A DNA stretch of 36,439 nucleotides from JANNOG01 sp031398915 (GTDB lineage Bacteria > Actinomycetota > Actinomycetes > Actinomycetales > JBBAYJ01). Below, piece by piece: positions 1-8,083 of this stretch. The notes below the pieces were generated by a model. It ran no database searches. It was given only the letters and a program-made list of their open reading frames with translations, and had not been told where the DNA came from. Each line of letters opens with the position of its first letter. Positions within the stretch are counted from its first letter, which is position 1. The position numbers and the translations under genes were made by a program. The DNA is taken from NCBI GenBank assembly GCA_031398915.1, contig JANNOG010000045.1, positions 1-36,439 of the forward strand, in the 5' to 3' direction.

Positions 1-1603
1 TGAGGTTCTCCAGTCCGCGGGCCCGGTCGACCACACCCCGAACATCGACGTCGGTGTCGTACAGCGTCCGGAAGTCACCGGCCTCGCCGTAGCGCGGGTG
101 GGTGGGCTCGAAGATCCCGGCCAGCGGGATGTCCTTGCCCATCACGGCGGGCGGCATGGCCTTGGTCAGGCGTTCACCCATCGAGAACGGGTGCCCCATG
201 ACGCGGGCGGCATCCTTCAGTGCCTGCTTGGCCTTGATCGTGCCGTAGGTGACGATGTAGGCGACACGATCACTGCCGTAGCGGCGGGTGCAGTAGTCGA
301 TGACCTCACCGCGGCGGCGCTCGTCGAAGTCGATGTCGAAGTCGGGCATGGAGACACGCTCGGGATTGAGGAACCGCTCGAAGATGAGGCCATGGCGTTG
401 CGGGTCCAGGTCCGTGATGCCGAGGGCGTAGGCGACCAACGATCCCGGCCCGGAACCGCGACCCGGCCCCACGCGGATCCCCTGGCGCTTGGCCCATCCG
501 ATGAAGTCGGCCACGACGAGGAAGTAACCGGGGAAGCCCATCTGCGTGATGACGGAGACTTCATGGTCTGCCTGGGTGCGGGCGGCGTCGGGAATGGTCG
601 CGCCGAAACGTCGCTTCAGTCCCGCCTCGACCTCGGAGATGAACCACGAGGTTTCGGACTCGCCCTCGGGAACAGGAAACTGTGGGCGCAGATCGGCATC
701 CTCGGTGAATCTCACGTCGCAACGCTCGGCCACGGCCAAGGTGTTGTCGCAGGCCTCGGGCAGTTCGGCCCACAGGGCCCGCATCTCCTGGGGCGTCTTG
801 AGATAGAAGTCGTCAGATTCGAACTTGAACCGCTTCGGGTCGTCGAGGCGGGACCCCGATTGCACGCAGAGCAGCACCTCGTGCGCCCGAGCGTCGACTG
901 CCTTCGTGTAGTGCAGGTCGTTCGTGGCGAGCAGCGGTAGGTCCAGGTCCCGCGCGAGGCGCAACAGGTCCTCGCGCACCCGCTGCTCGACGCCGAGACC
1001 ATGATCCATCACTTCGCAGTACAGGTTGCCCGCGCCCAGGATGTCGCGCAGTTCGGCCGCAGCGGTGCGGGCCTGGTCGTACTGGCCCAGCCGGAGTCGG
1101 GTCTGCACCTCGCCACCAGGACATCCGGTCGTGCCGATCAACCCGCCGCCGTGTCGAGCGAGCAGTTCGCGATCGATCCGGGGTTTGTAGAAGAACCCTT
1201 CGAGGCTGGCGAGGCTGGCGAGGCGGAACAGGTTGTGAAGGCCTGCTGTGGTCTCGGCCATCAGCGTCATGTGGGTGTAGGCGCCCGAGCCCGACACGTC
1301 GTCGCCCGCAGTGGCGGTCGCGTCTCCCCAGCGAACCCGGGTGCGATCGAACCGGCTGGTGCCCGGGGTGACGTAGGCCTCCATACCGATGATCGGCTTC
1401 ACCCCGTGCTTGCGGGCGGCGGTGTAGAACTCGTATGCGCCGAAGACGTTGCCGTGGTCCGTCATCGCGATGGCGGGCATGCCCAAACGCGACGTCTCGG
1501 CCATCAGCTCACCGATTCGCGCCGCCCCGTCCAGCATCGAGTACTCGGTGTGGACGTGGAGGTGAGCGAAGCTGTCCGGCGCCGATCGTCGGGTGGCAAC
1601 CAT
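1..1603 (-). CDS. dnaE1: DNA polymerase III alpha subunit, replicative type (partial, C-terminal part outside window)
   Basis: This is the catalytic subunit of the replicative DNA polymerase. About 534 N-terminal residues are visible; the gene continues past the left edge. The ATG at 1601-1603 opens a PHP domain with HLHVHTEYSMLDG near residue 14, then MTDHGNVFGAYEF, GMEAYV and, later, ATNDLH. These look like a full set of metal ligands, as in actinobacterial DnaE1 with an active proofreading PHP domain. The polymerase motif PDFDIDFDERRR follows, with catalytic aspartates near residues 423 and 425. The third catalytic aspartate would lie outside the window. It sits 25 nt after rluD on the same strand and is probably co-transcribed with it. 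The ribosome binding site is weak. DnaE2 is unlikely because the PHP ligands are intact and the motifs match DnaE1 closely. Confidence 0.96.
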   Translation of the reverse strand, partial: MVATRRSAPDSFAHLHVHTEYSMLDGAARIGELMAETSRLGMPAIAMTDHGNVFGAYEFYTAARKHGVKPIIGMEAYVTPGTSRFDRTRVRWGDATATAGDDVSGSGAYTHMTLMAETTAGLHNLFRLASLASLEGFFYKPRIDRELLARHGGGLIGTTGCPGGEVQTRLRLGQYDQARTAAAELRDILGAGNLYCEVMDHGLGVEQRVREDLLRLARDLDLPLLATNDLHYTKAVDARAHEVLLCVQSGSRLDDPKRFKFESDDFYLKTPQEMRALWAELPEACDNTLAVAERCDVRFTEDADLRPQFPVPEGESETSWFISEVEAGLKRRFGATIPDAARTQADHEVSVITQMGFPGYFLVVADFIGWAKRQGIRVGPGRGSGPGSLVAYALGITDLDPQRHGLIFERFLNPERVSMPDFDIDFDERRRGEVIDYCTRRYGSDRVAYIVTYGTIKAKQALKDAARVMGHPFSMGERLTKAMPPAVMGKDIPLAGIFEPTHPRYGEAGDFRTLYDTDVDVRGVVDRARGLENL

Positions 1604-1628
1604 GGCCGGAGTCTAGGCGCCGGGGATG

Positions 1629-2546
1629 TCACAACCGCCGAAGCGCCTCGCTGAGGTCTGCCGGGTACTGCGACCTGACGACGGTCCACACACCTGATCC
1701 AGGGTGACGGAAACCCAACTCAACCGCGTGCAGCCATTGCCGGGTGAGCTGCAACGATGCAGCCAGCGTGGGATCGGCGCCGTACATCACGTCGCCGGCA
1801 CAGGGGTGTCGTAACGCCGACATGTGGACTCGGATCTGGTGCGTCCGACCCGTTTCGAGGTGCACCTCCAGCAGGGTCGCCGCCGGAAATGCCTCCAGCG
1901 TGTCGTAATGGGTGATCGAGGACTTGCCGTCGGAGACGACCGCCCATCTGTGAGGCTGCGTCGGGTGGCGCCCGATGGGCGCGTCGACAGTGCCCCGGGT
2001 CGGATCCGGATGGCCCTGAACCAGGCAGTGATACGTCTTGGCCACGACGCGCTCCCGGAATTGATCTTTCAGGTCGCTGTATGCCCGTTCGCTCTTGGCG
2101 ACCGCCATCACCCCGGTGGTGCCGACGTCGAGGCGGTGGACGATGCCCTGTCGCTCCTCGGCACCACTCGTGGAAATCCTGAACCCGATGGCCGCCAGGG
2201 CGCCGATGACCGTGGGTCCGGTCCAGCCAGGGCTGGGGTGGGCGGCCACTCCGACCGGCTTGTCCACGACGACCACGTCGTCGTCGTCGTACAGGATGGC
2301 CATGTCGGGGACTGCGGTCGGTGGGCCGGTGGTCGCGGCCACGGGATCCACGAGGTCGACCGCCAGCAGGGCACCCGCCCGCAGCCGCTCGGACTTGCCC
2401 ACCACGACCCCGTCGACCGCCACCTTGCCGTCCGTCACGAGGGCAGCGGCCTTTACCCGCGACAATCCCAACAGCCGGGCCAGCCCACTGTCCACACGTT
2501 CGCCCTCGAGACCTTCGGGAACCGGCAGCAGGCGTGGCACCGTCAC
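1629..2546 (-). CDS. rluD: RluA-family 23S rRNA pseudouridine synthase (RluD-like)
   Basis: The 305-residue protein should convert uridines in 23S rRNA to pseudouridine in the cytoplasm. An N-terminal S4 RNA-binding domain (roughly residues 15-65, with RVDSGLARLLGLSR) precedes the catalytic domain. That domain shows the family signature HRLDVGTTG, whose Asp is the catalytic nucleophile, and the later block LETGRTHQIRVH. The GTG start at 2544-2546 overlaps the lspA stop as GTGA, so translation is probably coupled to lspA. An lspA-rluD pair near divIVA is a recurrent actinobacterial arrangement. The exact target uridines cannot be read from the sequence, so the RluD name is by family and length only. 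Confidence 0.93.
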   Translation of the reverse strand: MTVPRLLPVPEGLEGERVDSGLARLLGLSRVKAAALVTDGKVAVDGVVVGKSERLRAGALLAVDLVDPVAATTGPPTAVPDMAILYDDDDVVVVDKPVGVAAHPSPGWTGPTVIGALAAIGFRISTSGAEERQGIVHRLDVGTTGVMAVAKSERAYSDLKDQFRERVVAKTYHCLVQGHPDPTRGTVDAPIGRHPTQPHRWAVVSDGKSSITHYDTLEAFPAATLLEVHLETGRTHQIRVHMSALRHPCAGDVMYGADPTLAASLQLTRQWLHAVELGFRHPGSGVWTVVRSQYPADLSEALRRL

Positions 2547-3094
2547 GGGGCGTCGCTGGCGGGTGACGCTCCCGGAGTGCGCGGGGGCCGAAACGGCACC
2601 CCTCGGAAGTTGATGACCACGATGGCGACGGCGGCCACGACGATTGCCGAGTCAGCGATGTTGAACACCGGAAAGCCGGGAAATTCGAGAAAGTCGACGA
2701 CGGCCCCGCGTCCGAAACCCGGCTCGCGAGTCAACCTGTCGACAAGGTTGCCCGCTGCGCCACCCAGGAGCAGGCCCAGTGACAACGCCCACGTGGTCGA
2801 CGTGGTCCGCACAATGGCGAAGACCAGAGCGATCGAGACGACCGTGGCCAGGACGGTCAGCAGCTCGGTCATGGAGGTCGCTGTGCTGAACGCGGCGCCG
2901 CGGTTGAAAGCGAGACGAAGCTGCAGAACGCCCTCGATGAGGACGACGGGATCCCGACCGGTCAACCCGTCGACTGCGGCCTGTTTGGTCAGTTGGTCGA
3001 TGGTGATCACGGCGACACCGATCACCAGGCCACTGACTCGAATCACGGGCGACAGCCGCTTCGCGGCCACCGGTCCCGGTGTCGTGCTACTCAC
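2543..3094 (-). CDS. lspA: lipoprotein signal peptidase (signal peptidase II)
   Basis: LspA is a membrane aspartyl protease that cleaves signal peptides from diacylated prolipoproteins. The 183-residue protein has four hydrophobic segments (about 20-38, 75-97, 102-120 and 148-165). Both catalytic aspartate motifs are present: GNLVDRL and FNIADSAI. The FNRGAAF motif after the first loop is also typical. The N-terminal 15 residues and a Pro/Ser-rich C-terminal tail extend the core slightly. The start is GTG at 3092-3094 with a weak ribosome binding site, 24 nt after divIVA. It is followed by rluD with a GTGA overlap. Confidence 0.96.
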   Translation of the reverse strand: MSSTTPGPVAAKRLSPVIRVSGLVIGVAVITIDQLTKQAAVDGLTGRDPVVLIEGVLQLRLAFNRGAAFSTATSMTELLTVLATVVSIALVFAIVRTTSTTWALSLGLLLGGAAGNLVDRLTREPGFGRGAVVDFLEFPGFPVFNIADSAIVVAAVAIVVINFRGVPFRPPRTPGASPASDAP

Positions 3095-3118
3095 TCAGGT
3101 CACGACCGGTGGTGGTGA

Positions 3119-3865
3119 TCAGCCCTGACCACCGAAGGGGAAACCGCCTACGTTGGCTTCCTCCGGCTGGAACGAGTTGCGGATCGGCGAAGGACCGGCC
3201 ACTGCGGCACCGGCGGGTACCGGAGTCCGACTCGGGACCACCTGGCCCTTATTGTCCAGGTCACGTAGCTGATTCTCGAGATAACTCTTGAGCCGGCTGC
3301 GATACTCACGCTCGAACGAGCGCAGTTCGTCGATCTTGCGCTCGAGCAGAGACCGTTCCTGTTCGAGCGAGCCGAGAGTCTGGCGCTGCTTGTCCTCGGC
3401 CTCGCGCACCAAGCGACCGGCCGTCTCCTGAGCCTCGGTCAGAATCTTGTCGCGCTCCTGCTGACCGTTGCGGACGTGCTCGTCGTGCAGTCGCTGCGCA
3501 AGTGCGAGCATCCCGGCAACGTCACTCGACGACGCGCTGGACACACTCACCGACGGCGGAGCCATCGCGAGAGCGGGTTCGGGCGCGGCGGCAGGAATGA
3601 GGGACGGCGGCTTGGGGAGGATCGGGTCGAGGACCGGCGAGGGTATCTGGCCGTTCGATTGAACGCCGCCGCCTCGCGACAGTTCCGCGACACGTCCCTC
3701 GCACTGGGACAGCTGCCGGCGCAGCTCGTCACCCTCTTCGGTGAGGCGCCGCAGTTCTGCCACGACCTCGTCCAGGAAGTCGTCCACTTCGTCTTGGTCG
3801 TAACCTTCGCGGAACTTCGTCTGGTTGAACCGCTTGTTTACGACGTCATCTGCGCTTAATGGCAT
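3119..3865 (-). CDS. divIVA: polar growth and septum protein DivIVA (Wag31)
   Basis: DivIVA/Wag31 is a coiled-coil scaffold that gathers at negatively curved membrane and directs polar wall growth in actinobacteria. The 248-residue protein begins with the conserved lipid-binding N-terminus (MPLSADDVVNKRFN, then REGYDQDEVDDFLDEV) and a first coiled coil to about residue 60. A Pro/Ser/Ala-rich linker (about 65-115) follows, then a long second coiled coil (about 118-205) rich in Glu, Arg and Leu. The tail ends in Gly/Phe residues. The start ATG at 3863-3865 follows a purine-rich AGGTGACGAG sequence. A 226-bp gap upstream, towards yggT, could hold its own promoter. It leads into lspA. Confidence 0.96.
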   Translation of the reverse strand: MPLSADDVVNKRFNQTKFREGYDQDEVDDFLDEVVAELRRLTEEGDELRRQLSQCEGRVAELSRGGGVQSNGQIPSPVLDPILPKPPSLIPAAAPEPALAMAPPSVSVSSASSSDVAGMLALAQRLHDEHVRNGQQERDKILTEAQETAGRLVREAEDKQRQTLGSLEQERSLLERKIDELRSFEREYRSRLKSYLENQLRDLDNKGQVVPSRTPVPAGAAVAGPSPIRNSFQPEEANVGGFPFGGQG

Positions 3866-4091
3866 CTCGTCACCTCGTCTGTGGCTGCGGGCTGGGGTGC
3901 CCTCCCACGGTAGCCAGTGGCGATCGTAACCGTGCCCGATCCGCCACGCGTGCTAACCCTTCCACGTTCAGACATCTGCAGGAGCGTAGCGCGACTCCGG
4001 GGCTCCACGACGCGCCGCGCCGACGATCTTCGGTTCGATCCTGGTGCCCGCCCCCATGACCTGGGGCCGGCTCCATGACCTGGGACGCAAT
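3866..4091 (-). other. intergenic region between yggT and divIVA
   Basis: This 226-bp spacer has no convincing gene. Read on the minus strand, a TACGAT hexamer near 3926-3931 could be the -10 of a divIVA promoter, but I see no good -35 at the right distance, so this is only a suggestion. A short direct repeat (ATGACCTGG, twice, near 4059-4084 on the plus strand) is also present. No terminator-like hairpin with a T run was seen. Confidence 0.4.
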
Positions 4092-4379
4092 TCATGCCAG
4101 CGTGCTGAAGACGGTGAAAAGGATGTAGGTCACGAAGAAGACGATCATGAAGGCGAGGTCCAGGCGGATCGACCCGAGGGTCAACGGCGGCACCACGCGA
4201 CGGACGGTCCGCAACGGTGGGTCCGTCAGGGTGAACACTCCTTCGAGCGCCACGACGATGGGTCCGGTGGGACGCCAGTCACGAGCCAGCATGGTGATGA
4301 GGCCGACGACGATGCGGGCGCACAGCAGTACCAGGAAGCAGAACACCACGATCGCGAGGAGCTGGAAGACGATGGACAC
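4092..4379 (-). CDS. YggT family membrane protein
   Basis: This 95-residue membrane protein belongs to the YggT family, which is small, widespread and encoded next to sepF in actinobacteria and other Gram-positives. Two hydrophobic segments (about residues 3-27 and 72-93) flank a loop containing the family-type sequence LTDPPLRTVRRVVPPLTLGSIRLD. The function is not established; links to osmotic stress and division-site membrane processes have been proposed for relatives. The start is taken as GTG at 4377-4379. It lies 44 nt after sepF and precedes divIVA, so it is part of the septum/polar growth set by position. Confidence 0.9.
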   Translation of the reverse strand: MSIVFQLLAIVVFCFLVLLCARIVVGLITMLARDWRPTGPIVVALEGVFTLTDPPLRTVRRVVPPLTLGSIRLDLAFMIVFFVTYILFTVFSTLA

Positions 4380-4423
4380 CTACACAGGGTAGATGGCCAC
4401 CCCGACCCGCCAGGTGCGCGAAC

Positions 4424-4990
4424 TCAGGACTGGTTGAAGAACGTCGTCGACGGGGCCGGGTCTTGAACCTCGTTCATGACCTCGATGGTGGCCGGCGACA
4501 GGAGGAACACCTTGGTGGTCACTCGCTCGACGACGCCTTGCAGGCCGAAGACCAGGCCCGCGGCGAAATCGACCAGCCGCTTGGCGTCGGCGTCGCCCAT
4601 CTCGGTGAGATTCATGATCACGGGGACGCCGTCGCGGAAGTGCTCACCAATGATCTTGGCATCGTTGTACGAGCGAGGGTGGACGGCGGTGATTCGCTGC
4701 ATCGGACCCTGGGCGCCGACCACGTGCGGCAAGGCCGTCACGGTTGCCCGGCGACCGCCCTGAGGAGACTCCGAGAATCTGTCCATGCCACGTCCACCGG
4801 CCCTCTCGACGATCCGTTCGCCGCCCTGTCGCTGGTGGGCAGCCTGATCGAGCGTCGGACGCTCGGACGCACGCGCCGGCGAGTCCTCCGCGGTGCGCAC
4901 ACCGGCGCCATCGTCGCCGGCGGCATCGATGTCGTCGTACTCGTCCTCGGCAAGTCCGAGGTACACGAGGGTCTTTCGCAGAGCGCCCAT
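4424..4990 (-). CDS. sepF: cell division protein SepF
   Basis: SepF binds the FtsZ C-terminal peptide and tethers the Z ring to the membrane, and is essential in actinobacteria, which lack FtsA. The 188-residue protein starts with MGALRKTLVYLGL, an amphipathic membrane-binding helix. An acidic disordered linker (about 15-85) follows. The SepF fold runs from about residue 95 to 178, with PRSYNDAKIIGEHFRDGVPV and the glycine-containing DFAAGLVFGLQG segment. The start ATG at 4988-4990 has an excellent ribosome binding site (AAGGAGG, 5-nt spacing). The gap to the upstream yggS is 70 nt. Confidence 0.97.
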   Translation of the reverse strand: MGALRKTLVYLGLAEDEYDDIDAAGDDGAGVRTAEDSPARASERPTLDQAAHQRQGGERIVERAGGRGMDRFSESPQGGRRATVTALPHVVGAQGPMQRITAVHPRSYNDAKIIGEHFRDGVPVIMNLTEMGDADAKRLVDFAAGLVFGLQGVVERVTTKVFLLSPATIEVMNEVQDPAPSTTFFNQS

Positions 4991-5060
4991 CGGAACCTCC
5001 TTCCCCGGCTCACGAAGTCGATACTCCGGGCCGTTACCGGCGAGCCATCAGGTATGCACG

Positions 5061-5780
5061 TTATCCCGCGGAAGGTCGAGAACCGAGGATCGCCGTTCCG
5101 ACACGCACGTGAGTCGCCCCGAACTGGACAGCCGACTCCATGTCACTACTCATTCCGGCCGAGATCCAGGACGCGGCGGGATGTTGCGCCTGCACCAGCG
5201 CGGCAATCCCTGCCAACGCCTCGAAGGCGGCCTCCGCCTGCCATTCCGGCGGAGCGACGGCCATCACTCCGCCCAGGGTCAACCCGCCGAGGCTGGACAC
5301 GACGTCGCACAACCCCATCACCTCACCGGCCGGGACTCCCCCGCGTTGCGGTGCACCGTCGATGTTGACCTGAACCAGGCATCTCAGCGGCGTCGGACGA
5401 TCCTCCGCCTGCCGTGCCAGCAACGGCGGCAACCGGGGATCGTCCACCGAGTGGACGACGTCGCAGAGCTGCGACACGGAGACTGCCTTGTTGCGCTGCA
5501 GCCGACCGACGAAGTGCCAGCTCAGCTGGGCCTCGTGGAGTTCGCCACGCTTGACCCGCAGCTGTTGTTCCTTGGACTCGCCGACGTCGGTACACCCGAG
5601 ATCGACCAGCCTCGAGATATCCGCACTCGGGTGATCCTTCGTGACCGCGATCAGCGTCACCGACCCCGCCGGGCGACCGGCAGCCTGCTCGGCCCGCGAG
5701 ATCCGATCCCGGGCGCGCCGAAGTCCGTCACGCAGCGCCTCGACGCGATCCGGTGCAGTGGGCCGTCCCTCGGTGGTCAT
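5061..5780 (-). CDS. yggS: YggS family pyridoxal phosphate homeostasis protein (PLPBP)
   Basis: The 239-residue protein is a PLP-binding, single-domain TIM barrel related to the N-terminal domain of alanine racemase. It acts in vitamin B6 homeostasis and has no known catalytic activity. The PLP lysine lies in LIAVTKDHP (near residue 48). HFVGRLQRNK and the phosphate-binding end GMSSDMESAVQFGATHVRVGTAI-type region (about 207-230) are both recognisable. The ATG at 5778-5780 overlaps the pgeF stop as ATGA. The ftsZ-pgeF-yggS-sepF order is standard in Gram-positives. Confidence 0.95.
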   Translation of the reverse strand: MTTEGRPTAPDRVEALRDGLRRARDRISRAEQAAGRPAGSVTLIAVTKDHPSADISRLVDLGCTDVGESKEQQLRVKRGELHEAQLSWHFVGRLQRNKAVSVSQLCDVVHSVDDPRLPPLLARQAEDRPTPLRCLVQVNIDGAPQRGGVPAGEVMGLCDVVSSLGGLTLGGVMAVAPPEWQAEAAFEALAGIAALVQAQHPAASWISAGMSSDMESAVQFGATHVRVGTAILGSRPSAG

Positions 5781-6529
5781 CGTCTGGCCACCACGCCCGC
5801 GAACCGCCCGGTGACACCCTCACGCCGATAGGAGTACAGCTCGGGACTCTCCACCGTGCAGACGTCGACGTCGTGCACGATCGCGATGCCCAGACGATCG
5901 AGTTGGCGGCCCACGGCACGTCGGATGTCCAGCGACGGTGTGCCCCAGGTCGTGGTCGCCGCCGCACCGTCGGCCAGGTCACCGACCTCGTCCCGCAACG
6001 CCGAGTCCACCTCGTAGCAACACGCTCCGATCGCCGGACCGAGCACGGCCACGGGGGCCCGGCAACCCAGGGCCTCGAGTCGATCGGTCACCGCGGCGAT
6101 CATGCCGAGGGCCAGACCGCGTCGGCCGACGTGAGCGGCCCCGCCGAGGCCCGTCAGGGGGTCGGCGAACAGCACGGGCAGACAGTCCGCGGCCAGCACC
6201 GCCACGGCCGTACCCGCCTCGCTGACGACTGCGGCATCGGCGGGGACCGAGACGTCGCCACCGACCAGCGCGGCCCCGACCTCTGTCGCGTCCAGCACCC
6301 GCGTGCCGTGCACCTGGCGCAGGAACAGCAACCGGCCCTCCGCGACACCCACGGACTCGGCCGCGGCTGCACGGTTGCGCACGACGGCTGCCAGGTCGTC
6401 GCCAACGTTCAGGCTGAGATTGGCCGAGTCGAAGGGCGGCTTGCTCACCCCGCCGATCCGGCTCGTTATGGCCAGGGTCAGGGGGCCGACCCGTTCCGCG
6501 AAATACGGTTCGACGCGTCGCGACATCAC
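5777..6529 (-). CDS. pgeF: peptidoglycan editing factor PgeF (YfiH, multicopper polyphenol oxidase fold)
   Basis: PgeF-family proteins remove misincorporated residues (L-Ser in place of L-Ala) from peptidoglycan precursors; the fold was earlier annotated as laccase. The 250-residue protein shows the family motifs RQVHGT (near residue 72), AADCLPVLFAD (near 114), AAHVGRRGL (near 131) and GPAIGACCYEVD (near 164), which supply the His and Cys metal ligands. Translation starts at GTG 6527-6529 (GTGA overlap with the ftsZ stop) or at the ATG immediately after it. It lies directly downstream of ftsZ and overlaps yggS by four bases. Confidence 0.94.
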   Translation of the reverse strand: MMSRRVEPYFAERVGPLTLAITSRIGGVSKPPFDSANLSLNVGDDLAAVVRNRAAAAESVGVAEGRLLFLRQVHGTRVLDATEVGAALVGGDVSVPADAAVVSEAGTAVAVLAADCLPVLFADPLTGLGGAAHVGRRGLALGMIAAVTDRLEALGCRAPVAVLGPAIGACCYEVDSALRDEVGDLADGAAATTTWGTPSLDIRRAVGRQLDRLGIAIVHDVDVCTVESPELYSYRREGVTGRFAGVVARR

Positions 6530-7917
6530 CGAGGCTTGACGAAGTCCGGCACGTCCAAGTCGTCATCGTCGAGAAACCCGGGGCGGCGTTGCCGGGGGGT
6601 GTCGTTTCCGGCCCCGTCACTGGGGCCATCGCTCTGGCGCCCGGCGTCCACCGACGCGTGTGCTGCGCCCGATGAGGTGGAATCCGGTGTGGACGACCTC
6701 GAGACGTCCGGTGCATGCCCTGATCCGCCCGCAGCGCCTGCGCCGGCAGGGATGGCCGACGAGCCGGACGTACGTGGCGGGAATGCCGGTGACGCCGAGT
6801 CGAAGTCGCTCCCGAAGGAGGGTGGTTCGGTCGGCAGGGTGGTCGTGGCACCAGACCCCAGACGAGAGGGGTCGTACCGGTCACTCCCGTGTCGATCACC
6901 GCCGTGTCGATCACCGGCGTGTCGATCACCGGCGTGTCGATCACTGCCTTCGGTACGAACCGCCGCCTCGCCGGGGGGGTCGAAGCCGGCGGCGATCACA
7001 GTCACCCTCACCTCGTCGCCCAGCGCATCGTCGATCACCGCACCGAAGATGATGTTCGCGTCGGGGTGTGCGGCTTCCTGCACCAGCCTCGCCGCTTCGT
7101 TGATCTCGAACAGGCCGAGGTCGGAGCCGCCCTGGATGGACAACAGGACTCCGTGAGCACCGTCGACGCTGGCTTCCAGCAACGGCGACGAGATAGCCAT
7201 TTCGGCAGCACATACGGCCCGGTCCTCGCCGCGTGCCGACCCGATTCCCATGAGTGCCGATCCGGCACCCTGCATGACGCTCTTGACGTCCGCGAAGTCG
7301 AGATTGATCAGCCCAGGCGTGGTGATGAGATCGGTGATTCCCTGGACGCCGGACAGCAGAACCTGATCAGCAGTGCGGAAGGCATCGAGGACGCTGATCC
7401 CCCGGTCGCTGATCGACAGCAACCGGTCGTTGGGAATGACGATGAGCGTGTCGACCTCGTCACGCAGGGCGGCGATGCCGGTGTCCGCCGAGGCCGCGCG
7501 ACGGCGACCCTCGAACGTGAACGGCCGGGTCACGACGCCGATGGTGAGAGCCCCCAGCGAGCGAGCGATCCGCGCCACGACGGGCGCCCCGCCGGTCCCG
7601 GTGCCACCGCCCTCGCCTGCGGTGACGAAGACCATGTCGGCGCCGCGAAGGACCTCTTCGATCTCCTCGCCGTGGTCCTCGGCAGCCTTGCGTCCGACAT
7701 CCGGATCTGCCCCGGCGCCCAATCCCCGGGTCAACTCACGACCGACGTCGAGCTTGATGTCGGCGTCGCTCATCAACAGGGCCTGGGCATCGGTATTGAT
7801 GGCGATGAACTCGACGCCGCGAAGGCCGACCTCGATCATGCGGTTGACCGCGTTGACCCCGCCCCCGCCGATGCCGACGACTTTGATGACCGCCAGATAA
7901 TTCTGCGGTGCCGCCAC
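6526..7917 (-). CDS. ftsZ: cell division protein FtsZ
   Basis: FtsZ is the tubulin-like GTPase that forms the Z ring. I place the start at GTG 7915-7917, which follows a good purine-rich site (GAGGAGAGG, 7-nt spacing) and gives 463 residues beginning MAAPQNYLAVIKVVGIGGGG. The GTP-binding loop GGGTGTG is at about 103-109, and the T7 loop with NLDFADVKSVMQGAGSALMG follows near 205. The core ends near residue 315. A long linker follows, starting with four to five DRHxG pentapeptides (see repeat entry). The protein ends in the conserved actinobacterial tail DDDLDVPDFVKPR, which binds SepF. A 166-bp spacer separates it from ftsQ. Upstream in-frame codons to 7989 lack homology and are not included. 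Confidence 0.97.
   Translation of the reverse strand: MAAPQNYLAVIKVVGIGGGGVNAVNRMIEVGLRGVEFIAINTDAQALLMSDADIKLDVGRELTRGLGAGADPDVGRKAAEDHGEEIEEVLRGADMVFVTAGEGGGTGTGGAPVVARIARSLGALTIGVVTRPFTFEGRRRAASADTGIAALRDEVDTLIVIPNDRLLSISDRGISVLDAFRTADQVLLSGVQGITDLITTPGLINLDFADVKSVMQGAGSALMGIGSARGEDRAVCAAEMAISSPLLEASVDGAHGVLLSIQGGSDLGLFEINEAARLVQEAAHPDANIIFGAVIDDALGDEVRVTVIAAGFDPPGEAAVRTEGSDRHAGDRHAGDRHGGDRHGSDRYDPSRLGSGATTTLPTEPPSFGSDFDSASPAFPPRTSGSSAIPAGAGAAGGSGHAPDVSRSSTPDSTSSGAAHASVDAGRQSDGPSDGAGNDTPRQRRPGFLDDDDLDVPDFVKPR
6889..6948 (-). repeat. 15-bp tandem repeat in the ftsZ linker (DRHxG pentapeptides)
   Basis: Four 15-bp units begin at 6889, 6904, 6919 and 6934 (plus-strand unit GTGTCGATCACCGGC with one or two substitutions). 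A decayed unit lies just before them on the plus strand. In the ftsZ frame they encode repeated Asp-Arg-His-Ala/Gly-Gly, giving a His/Asp/Arg-rich stretch at the start of the disordered C-terminal linker. Confidence 0.93.
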
Positions 7918-7984
7918 GTGGCCGCCTCTCCTCGCATCGGCTCGGTGCCAGTTGCGACACACCGAGCCTCGATCAAACACAACG

Positions 7985-8008
7985 CTCAACTAGAGGGTTA
8001 CTGTTGAG
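7985..8008. promoter_or_regulatory. inverted repeat in the ftsQ-ftsZ spacer
   Basis: CTCAAC (7985-7990) and GTTGAG (8003-8008) are perfect inverted arms 12 bp apart, in the 166-bp spacer upstream of ftsZ. On the minus strand the loop reads AGTAACCCTCTA. From memory, similar TAACCCT/GTTGAG sequence lies upstream of ftsZ in other actinobacteria and overlaps ftsZ promoters. I cannot pick a clear -35/-10 pair here. Confidence 0.45.
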
Positions 8009-8083
8009 TTCGTACCTTTCACCCTGACGGTAGGTGCCCTATCGGTCGGCGGCAATCATCTAGGCCTGCGTGTCGGTCGTGGA

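Noticed and set aside
1824..3128. Long plus-strand open frame opposite rluD and lspA
   Set aside because: It is antisense to two genes with clear family motifs. High-GC DNA leaves long open frames on the opposite strand; no homology or ribosome binding site was seen.
5753..7156. Long plus-strand open frame opposite pgeF and ftsZ
   Set aside because: It is a shadow of the real minus-strand genes. Its repetitive Arg/Ser composition comes from reading the ftsZ linker repeat backwards.
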